Source: Phoronis australis
Lineage: Eukaryota > Phoronida > Phoronidae
Assembly: GCA_002633005.1 (NCBI GenBank)
Contig: NMRA01000043.1
Coordinates: 1,057,267 to 1,121,266 of the forward strand
Direction: 5' to 3'
Length of the DNA stretch: 64,000 bases
Shown here: positions 55,915 through 64,000 of the stretch, piece by piece
Layout: the number at the start of each line of letters is the position of its first letter
How positions within the stretch are numbered: the first letter of the stretch is position 1
Translations under genes and position numbers: made by a program
The notes under the pieces: generated by a model
Told to the model about the DNA's origin: nothing
Databases searched by the model: none
Seen by the model: only the letters and a program-made list of their open reading frames with translations

Positions 55915-56780
55915 ATGACGTTTGCACTAATTGACCCTTGCCAGTGCATTACGACCCCTGATTAGGAAAGGAATGTAAACTCAATGAAAAGTGTGGTTAG
56001 TGCTAAGAATCAATGATGTCTTACTTCAAGCACTATTGAATACAAGATGAATGAATTGGTTAAAATTTCAGAAGAAAAATGCACCTAATGACCCCGTGTT
56101 TGCACCAAATGACCTAGGACTTTATAACTAAAACTCAATCGCATTTACTAAACAGAGACGTAAATTTGAAGTGTCTAGCTCAAAATCTTAGTTTGCACTC
56201 AATTACCTTTGACCTATTTTCTCTGATTGGATGGCCCTATTGCTTAGTAAAGTGGGGTATTTGATTGGCATGTAGGTTTACACCAATATGCTGGAATTGA
56301 AGAGAATTCCTTGAAAAATGTAGGAGAAATGACCTTTTCAAAAGTAGATGACCTTTGCACTAATTGACCCTATCCAGTGCATTACAAGCCCTTTTAGTAG
56401 AACTATTGCAAAGTCCGTGAAAAGTATATTTAGTGCTGAGAATCACAGTTATATAAATGTTGACATATTGGAATACTTGGTGAATGAAAAGGTCAAATTT
56501 TCAGAAGAAAAGGGCACCTAATGACCCCATGGTTGCACCAAATGACCTGAAACTTTAGATTTCGAATTGAATTTTATGTACCAATCAGACATGTGAATTT
56601 GAACTGTCTAGCTCAAAATTTTTGTTTGCACCTAATGACCTTTGACCTGTTTTCTCTGATTGGATAACTCGATTACTCAGTAGACAAGTAATTTTTCAAA
56701 TGATCTTGTTGACTTATACCTGTGCGCCGAATTTGAAAAAGGTAGCTTTTAAATTGAAGAAGTAACATTTTGAAAATTGT
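55915..56780 (+). repeat. Diverged tandem duplication, 431-bp period
   Basis: CACTAATTGACCC..CCAGTGCATTAC recurs at about 55925 and 56356, and GCACCTAATGACCCC and TTTTCTCTGATTGGAT follow in the same order in both copies. Both are full of TGACC half-sites. Confidence 0.8.
56636..56648 (-). promoter_or_regulatory. Perfect DR1 nuclear-receptor site
   Basis: TGACCTTTGACCT equals AGGTCA-A-AGGTCA on the minus strand, the direct repeat with one-base spacer used by RXR, HNF4 and PPAR-type receptors. It is part of a repeated block, so function is uncertain. Confidence 0.35.
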
Positions 56781-56970
56781 GTGACCTTTGGCACCAAACG
56801 ACCTCTTCCGGTGCAATATGGAATATGATCATATAACGAATCCAAATTTATGTACTGCTTAAGAAGAAGTATCATTTTGAAAATTATATGACCTTTGCAC
56901 CAAACGACCTCTTCCGGTGCAATATGGAGTATGATCATATAAAGAATCAAAATTTATGTATTGCCGAAAA
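56757..56970 (+). repeat. 107-bp tandem duplication
   Basis: AAGAAGTAACATTTTGAAAA at 56757 recurs at 56864, and ACGACCTCTTCCGGTGCAAT appears in both copies at 107-base spacing. Confidence 0.9.
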
Positions 56971-57407
56971 TCATGTGCTGAATTTAAAGAACATACCTGC
57001 ACCCATTTTGGAGTTGTTAAGCCTCGAAGTTGGTCGGTTGGTGGGTTTTCAAAGATTAACTATAGATTAATAAAGTATAAAAATGGTTCCAGGTGATCAG
57101 TGCAATGAGCCCTCATGCGTGGCCTGCGCATGTAGCCTATGGAACGTGAACCTCGCCGGCTACAGTTAATTTTTTATATTCTTATATTTTGATGGTGTGG
57201 CGGGATGGCGCGAAAATTTCAATAAGTGGGATAATTGGCAAGTACAATGTACGTAAGCAACACAAATTTACTATTTAACTTTTCGTTTTTTTAAATTAGA
57301 ATTCAAAGGTATAGGCAAATACTACAGACAACATTCACTGCTCAGAAATCGAATTAACAAAAAAAGTATTTGGGCAATTATTGTAGAAACAATTGAAAAC
57401 AACAATG

Positions 57408-57468
57408 CAAACACACACGCGCGAACGCACGCACACAGACACAGACACAGACACAGACACAGACGCAC
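57408..57468 (+). repeat. (ACACAG)n microsatellite
   Basis: Imperfect CACACG/CACAGA units occur directly upstream of the orphan GC-rich putative exon. Confidence 0.85.
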
Positions 57469-57495
57469 TTCAAGTATCTACGCTAATAGTAGTAG

Positions 57496-57585
57496 CCCGG
57501 CCAACCCGCGATCAAGAACGCCTGGATGAAGGTGATCGACTACGAGACCTTGCACCAAAACTGGCAGGCGACAGTGACGTACCCG
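57496..57585 (+). CDS. Orphan putative exon, GC3-rich, product unknown
   Basis: Ninety bases read in phase 0 as PGQPAIKNAWMKVIDYETLH and continue QNWQATVTYP. Nearly every third position is G or C in a region where surroundings are AT-rich, and it is followed by a good donor CCCG|GTGAGT. The acceptor is only TAGTAG with no pyrimidine tract. I do not recognise the family and found no neighbouring exon, so it may be a captured fragment. Confidence 0.35.
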
Positions 57586-58052
57586 GTGAGTTTAAGTGTC
57601 ATATTCTTCTTAAATAGGGGCTACTTTGGTACGAATGCCGCACACAGAAAAGCGTCAGAGTTTAGCTTCTGTTGCGGATCTGAAATAATACTTGGCTTAT
57701 GCATATTTTTTAAATGAAGAGCGCAGAAAGCCATGATTTTCGTTAAAATGCCTCGCGCCTCGTAAAATCACCAACTTCTACTTGTTATTAGCAACTCCAG
57801 GGATCTTAAGTAGAGACGTATAACGTTTATAGTTTAATCATCCCTGGCGACACTTTTGTTACTTATTATTTGTGAAACAAATTGATATATTTATCAATAC
57901 AAGCAGGTCCTTGTGTGAGACGGCGATCGGGAACGAATTCGTTAATTCTCTATGGCGATCGTGAACGCAAAGAAAGCGATCGTGAACGCACATTTTTGAT
58001 ATAAGGAAACACAACATGAAACGTGCTCAGGAACCAAGTCGATTCAGTGCCT

Positions 58053-58240
58053 ACCTGTGACCAGTGTTTCACACGGAAAGAATGAGCCTGATGCGCCATA
58101 TTACGTCCCTGCACGAGGATGCTCCTTTTTGTGGTGAATGTGGCATGTCATGCAAACAACAAACCTCCTTCTACAGGCATAAGAAGCAGAAACGTGTGGT
58201 CATGAATGAAATCATTAAGTCCGGTAATGAAGGTTGTTAA
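58053..58240 (+). pseudogene. C2H2 zinc-finger fragment with frameshift
   Basis: TCDQCFTRKE is followed, after a frameshift, by SLMRHITSLHEDAPFCGECG and a further H-rich RHKKQKR. The first block would complete a CX2C..HX4H finger. The fragment stops at 58240. It is probably a relic; no promoter or further fingers seen. Confidence 0.4.
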
Positions 58241-58479
58241 ATCACTATATCTTATTCAAATTTACAGAGTTCGTGGTTGGTAGTTGTCTGATGTGATAGT
58301 ATTTTGATATTTTGTTTGAACCCATTCCCTCACGTTCTTTCTATATTATTTCTATGTTATTTTTACACGATCTTTAACAGAACCAGTGCATGTTTGTAGC
58401 GTTTATGTAAATTTAAATGACCACACTAAGTCCAATTGGGCGATACGTACATACAATTATTTTGACCAAGTTCATTCCG

Positions 58480-59260
58480 AAGCTCTGAGTCATTTGACGC
58501 GCAAAGATGTGCCATGGAAATGGGGAGCTGAGGAGAATGCAGTTTTTCAGCGTTAAAACAAACACTGTGTAGAAATGCAGTTCTGGCTCATTTCGATCCT
58601 AAACAACCGTATTTCATGAGATGCTTCTAATGTTGGGATTGGAACCGTTCTATTTCAAGTTCCATCGCTATCCTGAAGGTAATGAACGTCCGATTGCCAA
58701 TGTTTCAAAGGCTCTCACGGACACTCAAGGGAGGTACAATCAAATTCAACGTGAGGCTCTGGCAATTGTTTTCGCACTAAAGAAATTTCACTAATTTCTT
58801 TTCGGAAGACGTTTCATTTTGATAACTGATCACAAACCTTTAGTTTCTATTTTCGGATCAACTAAAAGAGTTCTAGCTATGGCTGCTAATCGACTAGTAA
58901 GATGGGCGTTACATCTTAGCCAGTATGACTACGCAATAGAGTATCAGAAAACATCTGATCATTCTAATCGCAGATGCATTGAGTCACTTACCCTGCGGTA
59001 AGGATCCAAAATTCGACAGGCCGGAAGAACAAGCAGACGTGAATGTCATGGTCTGTTCTGTTAAGCAAGTAAGTCTACCATTTAACCCTGTTAACTCTAA
59101 TTTGCTTAATAAAGAATCTAGCAAGTATTCTGACATTTCTAAAGCAATGAGATATGCCATAAAAGGTTGGTCAGTTTCTATGGATTCCGAAGAATTGAAA
59201 TATTTCAGAAAATTGAAAGATACCCTGACCACAGAATATGGATGTCTTTTTCATGGTACA
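58480..59260 (+). pseudogene. Ty3/gypsy RT-RNaseH-integrase fragment
   Basis: Blocks in order: LTRKDVPWKWGAEEN and NAVLAHFDPKQP (RT thumb), RPIANVSKAL..QREALAIVFALKKF, FILITDHKPLVSIF, VRWALHLSQYDYAIEYQ (RNase H), and [18 protein letters not shown] (integrase zinc-binding start). Stops (one within KKFH*FLFGRRF) and frameshifts interrupt it. It ends in the ACATAT microsatellite at 59262. It is a different copy from the 18.7-kb element. Confidence 0.82.
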
Positions 59261-59261
59261 C

Positions 59262-59292
59262 GATATATATACATATATACACATACACATAC

Positions 59293-59324
<32 letters not shown>

Positions 59325-59446
59325 ATATATATACATATACACATATACATATACATATACATATATACACATATACATATATACACATATACATATACAC
59401 ACATACATATACACACATATATATACACACATATATATATACACTA
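59262..59446 (+). repeat. (ACATAT)n microsatellite
   Basis: Interleaved TACATA and TACACA units give long Tyr/Ile/His frames on both strands that have no coding value. It interrupts the integrase fragment. Confidence 0.97.
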
Positions 59447-59881
59447 AGAGAACTATACAGATCCGGGGCATTTTTATATATATGAGACCTTTACTGTGGG
59501 GTTGCAAAAAATTGTGGGGTATATATAATGCCCCACAATTTCAGACCTATCAGAAACTGTTCTTTGGTATGCACAGTGCCTCCACGTGTATTCTCTCAAC
59601 AACTTGGTTTCATCACCACATCCTATATATAACTCTGTGCAGTCTCTCCCAAAAGATGTCACTGTTATTATGAGTGTCCTGCTACAGAGTGCCATATGTG
59701 ACCTACATTGGTATATTGTTATGTAATGGCCATGGAGGATATTAAGTCACTTGACCTTCCACTGCAACAAGCAGTGAGGTTTTGATTTTAGTGTTACAGA
59801 GTTGGAGTTGAACATCCGTTTTAGAGTTGAGACAAGTTTTACTTCGTTTTATCTGAAACAAGAATGTTTGTGTGGAAGATG

Positions 59882-59935
59882 GTACATCCGAGATCTAAGT
59901 CTATGGTACATCAGAGATCTAAGTCTATGGTAAGT
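59882..59935 (+). repeat. 24-bp tandem duplication ending in a splice-donor-like GTAAGT
   Basis: Two units, GTACATCCGAGATCTAAGTC+TATG and GTACATCAGAGATCTAAGTC+TATG, are followed by GTAAGTCT. Each boundary reads ATG|GTACAT or ATG|GTAAGT, the same donor-junction layout as the NAGA array. No gene is known here. Confidence 0.8.
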
Positions 59936-60597
59936 CTTTCAAATTCCTTAATAATTTGATTATTAAAGTAATTGCAAATTCATGTATCAGAGTGGTGATT
60001 ATGTATGGCTAACATGCTTTTAATAGAGTCCTAGGATCTATTTCTAATGCAGAAGATGCGGCCTAATACTCGCATCTGTCCCCCCTAAAAATCTTTCAAA
60101 ATCTAACCACCCCCTTAGTAATGAGCTGAATAATTCCTTTTACTTTAAAAACTCCAGAGAGTTGTATATTTCTATGCTTTATATCTCTGAGAAGAATTGC
60201 ACTTCGTAAGATTTTTCAGTTCACTGCGAAATTGTGCCTTTTCTGAGAGAATTCCTTACAAATGGGTGTCCTTTCAGTATCGATGTTCCTAAGAAAAACG
60301 TCCATGTTGTGGACTGGAACGCTACAGATGGAATCCCTCGATCAAATAAATAAGCAATAACTGTACATATAACAAATTCTAACAAGAAGCAAATACTGGA
60401 AAAGCAAATGTACATACTAGAATTTACACTAAAACATATCGTGAGGCATTGAATAAAATCTTGCATAAAACTTTCGCAGTTTGGTCCGGTTCAGCAGTGA
60501 GTCCTAAATGTCAACCACTTTTCCTTAAAAATATTTTACACTTCAAACAAGCCTGGAAAATTAATGACCAAAGGTATGGATATGCTGTGTTGTTTGC

Positions 60598-60850
60598 CTG
60601 GGGCCCGTTCCAACAAAACTGACTTAGCTAAGGCAAATCTTAAATTTTAGTAAATTTTAAAATAAAAGTCAAATTTGTCTCAAAACAAGTTGAAGAAAGA
60701 TATCTTAAGTTTGACTTAAGTGTTTGACATAAGTTTTGTCTTAATTTTGACTAACTTACCAAATGTAGAAGTTTCAAAGTTTGGAAGTTAAGACAAATCT
60801 TAAACTTAAGTCTAAAATGAACTTAACTCAGTTTCTTGGAACAGGCCCCT
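60598..60850. mobile_element. 250-bp MITE, GGTCCGTTCCAAGAAA family, copy 2
   Basis: It starts TGGGGCCCGTTCCAACAAAA and ends TTTCTTGGAACAGGCCCCT. ACTGACTTAGCTAAG is shared with 17467-17719. Confidence 0.8.
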
Positions 60851-61964
60851 GTTCTTTAAATGTGAGTTTTTACTTAATGTAGCAAGAAACAGTGATTCGT
60901 ACATGTTTTGAAATTGATTGGATGTGAGTGATCTAGTATCAACCTTAAATCTTTTTTAACTCTTAAATGAGCCCTTGGAAATCATTGACTGAAAACCAAA
61001 TCTCAAACTTGAAATGGGAAATTCCAGGGTGAAATAATTTCCTGAAGTTATTTTTAAGTGGGACGTAGTCTCAATACGATAACTTACGCCTTCAATGCGC
61101 TACACCGATGACAGCATCATTGATGAACATTTCAGCGCGCGCGACCACCACGCATTCATATACGCTCGCCGAGTAATGGAATTCTTATTAATATTCCAAG
61201 ATAAAGAAATAGTTATGGTGTCACGTCCATAGGTGAATAAAGGGGGGGGGGGGGGCGAAGGGCTTTGAGGACACACTCCACGGGCGACTGAAAGTCGCTG
61301 CCAGCATATCGTTTCTGGGCGTTACGCTCCTATTTTCCTTTATATTTGTGTTTGGGCCCCCTTCAGAGACCAATTGGAATGCACGTGGACCTTTGCCTTC
61401 GAAAATGAGAGGTTTGGCCCTTTTTCTCCCACAGACAAATTCCGCCACTGCAGACTCTATGTAAAGACCTACTCATGAGTCAAAATATATGCCTACATGT
61501 TTGTGAGTCAGATTTTGCGAGTTCAATGCACTTTTAAAATTCAGCGCTCAAAGCGATACGAAGGACTTTGGGTGCCTAGTTACCTCTTACTTTATCACTA
61601 CGGCACTTTATCTGTCGTTACCAACTCGGTAGTTACCTAGAATATTTTGCAACATCAAACTAAGTGTTCGTATCTTGTTCAGGTTGTTTTTCGTTGAATA
61701 ACCACAATTTCACGAAAGAGAGCTTTGTCGGCTTTACAGAGCTCTACGGAATCTTGATGAATGGAGAAAATGGTGTAAAATTGACAGAAATCCTGAAGAC
61801 ATTTAACTCAGTCTGTAGATTACGGAATAATGTAAAAAACTGTTGACAAGTTTTCTATTCCGACTATTGACTCTTCGGGCTTTAGGTCCTATTGTTTTCA
61901 GAGTAAAGACCCTTTGGACTATAGACAGCATTTCATTTCTATTAACAGTTTTGATTTTTTTCAG

Positions 61965-62015
61965 ATGAGAATGTTGTCACTCCTTTCAGTTCAGGTGACA
62001 ATGACCCAGATGAAG
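61965..62015 (+). CDS. Weak candidate exon, phase 1-1
   Basis: Flanked by TTTTTTCAG and GAAG|GTAGAA. In the phase that joins the next candidate it reads ENVVTPFSSGDNDPDE. It is acidic and unrecognised. Composition gives no strong support. Confidence 0.25.
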
Positions 62016-62489
62016 GTAGAATTTGGTGGTTGTTTTCTCAGAGTAGGGAAACATGCAACTTCACATGGGTGAGTTAAGAAGGGGGTGTGAGTTTCACATA
62101 AATGAAGTATTATGGGAAATATACATATACATTTTCATAGATTCTACACATTTCTGTAAGGTTTCAACAATTTTATTTAATTAAACTCATGAGTGCGGGG
62201 TCATAATTAATGGCTACTTTGATTTAATTCTTTCATAAGATAACTAAGAGTCATTTTGATTCTTATTCCGTCAGCATAGAGCTTCTTTTTCAGACATACA
62301 TCAACTAGCATTGTAAAACATTGCACATTTCGTTATTTGCAACAGTTTTCTTCCCAACATATTTATTGTTAACTAGGTGATCCATTTAATGTAGCAGTGG
62401 AAATTTAGAAGACAGCTTTAAGTAAGCCAAACAAATGAATGCAAATGTAAAGGTGCAGCATAGATCACTGCATTTATAATTTGTTTCAG

Positions 62490-62545
62490 ATGAAGAAGTG
62501 ATTGATGCCGTTTTCGTCGGAAGGTGTTCAGTTCTGCTAAAATAA
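62490..62545 (+). CDS. Weak candidate terminal exon
   Basis: The acceptor is TTTGTTTCAG; joined in phase to 61965-62015 it reads DEEVIDAVFVGRCSVLLK and a TAA at 62543. Upstream exons were not found. Confidence 0.22.
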
Positions 62546-64000
62546 TCAAGAAGTTTCTGATAGATCGTCTGAAAGGTATGTTATGTAATTAAGATTACTT
62601 GTTTTCCAAAATCCATCACACAATATCTTTGTAAATTCAAAATTTATTTCTTTCTGATGTCAAACATATGGTAATACCTTTTCAGCTATTGTTTCTTTAT
62701 TGTTTTGTGATGTCTATACGAAATGTGCTGAGATGGGGTTGGTCGATCCTGTATTCCGAAGGACCTTTGATAGTCTCTAGTGCAAAGGAACTTTAGGTCG
62801 AAGGACTGTCTGTCTGAAAGTGATCTGGGTGATGACATTACAACAGAGCTTATAGAAGATTGCTGTTTTAGTACATTTAAGCACAATTAAGAATTATTAT
62901 GAATGCAAATGATAAAGACTTTGTTTTGAAGATGCACGCCTCTTTCGTCATTTTTCTCTTGCCATCCTAGCCCTGGCACCCACCAATCATGGTCATGGCA
63001 ATATGGTTACCTGGCACGCACCCATTCATGCTTGCTACAAACGGCCAAGCGCAACCTACGCTTTAGAGAATTTCATGGCAACTGTGTGAATAGTCCACCC
63101 ATCAAGGATCAAAAGGCGCGATAGGGGTGCATGTTTTTAGTAATTCCAGCTCTTTCAAGATTGATGCCAGTGATGCATAAGCAGATGACAGGAACAGGAT
63201 CGGTTGAAATCATTAAAACATTGTTTAGTTTCCTTTTTAAGTGAAGTCAAATTTTCACAAACAAAGCACAATTTTTCAGGTTAACACTCTTTAGAATTAA
63301 GGTCCTTTGATCTCAGAGACCAAAAACCTATAAAAAGGCCACAGCTCCTAAAACGTCTTTCCGACTAACTCCCCTTTGGACTATCGACCTGCAGGGATGC
63401 TAAAGGGGACACATCAGATTTGAACTACAAAGAAATCACAAAAGTATTGTTATTATTATAATTGTTAATGTTATGTTATTGTTTGTGTAAAATAGTGTAT
63501 TTTAGAAAGAATGTAGGATCCACGTCTATGGTCTGAAGCTCCAGTGTTACCTCCAATCCTTAGTGCGACAACAAAAAATGGTTACTCTAATATGCAAACC
63601 TCATAGCTAAATACATGCTCCACTGGTGACAAATAGTTCACCATATGAACAAGACATACGCGTAAATAACTAAAGATTCCATAACTAAATATATACATCA
63701 TAGGAATGACAGCTTTTGCAATGTGCGCAAGGATACGTGTCAAATGATTACAGTTCTACTCTAAGTAAATGGGGCTATTCGGAAAATCTACAATAACTAG
63801 AGGGCGTGCGTGTACTAGTGGTGATAGATTACCAGCCTCGATTTCGCGAGCCCTTTAAATACATGGTGAAATGGCTTGCAGCCGTGCCAACTGAATGTGA
63901 GATTGCGTAAAAAGGGTGCTTCTATGAGAGAAAGTAAGCACGACCTCATACAAAGGTAAGGTTTGTGATTATTTTTACGATTATTCCATGATTATTCTAC
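62546..64000. other. Right-end non-coding stretch
   Basis: No gene is seen. A SINE-like AGTGGTGATAGATTACCAGC stretch at 63809, and CCCTTTGGACTATCGACC at 63370, which echoes CCCTTTGGACTATAGACA at 61908, suggest old repeats. Confidence 0.4.

Noticed and set aside
59167-59673. Frames of 168 residues rich in Tyr/Ile/His
   Set aside because: They read the ACATAT microsatellite and parts of a broken gypsy pol.

Overview
The window is nuclear DNA of an invertebrate animal. It is AT-rich, has GT-AG introns of about 0.5-5 kb, and is full of small transposon relics and minisatellites. No tRNA or rRNA gene, operon or CRISPR array is visible. The two spliced genes belong to animal families (a TRPC channel and lysosomal alpha-N-acetylgalactosaminidase). 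The mix of LINE, Ty3/gypsy, Polinton-like and MITE relics would suit a marine invertebrate such as a hemichordate or lophotrochozoan, but the species cannot be fixed from the sequence alone.

Layout: 1-3.2 kb is non-coding with two MITEs. A complete eight-exon TRPC-type cation channel gene lies at 3.2-15.5 kb (+). Next come a MITE and a palindrome-bearing 32-bp minisatellite at 16.5-17.1 kb. From 18.6 to 22.6 kb is a transposon graveyard: a decayed minus-strand Ty3/gypsy element with its LTR, a hammerhead/Penelope-like motif, a LINE tail, a Polinton-like minor-capsid ORF and GC(N)GCAA repeats. A cluster of CACGTG and TGACGTCA palindromes lies near 26.1 kb. A single-exon minus-strand gene for a Lys/Ser-rich protein with a heptahistidine tract sits at 26.9-28.5 kb with a perfect CRE just upstream. 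The stretch 28.6-38 kb holds MITEs, hairpins, LINE tails, a 62-bp tandem repeat, a trinucleotide array and a 34-bp minisatellite. A complete seven-exon NAGA/GLA-family gene occupies 38.1-53.6 kb (+). Its introns hold an LTR with primer-binding site, an acceptor-like 20-bp minisatellite, a 29-bp minisatellite built from the exon 4 splice donor, and a probable LTR with heat-shock elements upstream of a TATA box. From 53.6 to 64 kb there are tandem duplications rich in nuclear-receptor half-sites, an orphan GC3-rich putative exon, a broken gypsy RT-RNaseH-integrase fragment, microsatellites and weak candidate terminal exons.

The two main genes are unrelated in function: one encodes a plasma-membrane cation channel and the other a lysosomal glycosidase. 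The most unusual structure is in NAGA intron 4. It opens with 16 tandem copies of its own exon-intron junction and later carries a same-sense LTR promoter with a heat-shock element, so both 5' splice-site choice and initiation of truncated transcripts could be affected. All calls come from reading the sequence. No database or splice-prediction program was run.
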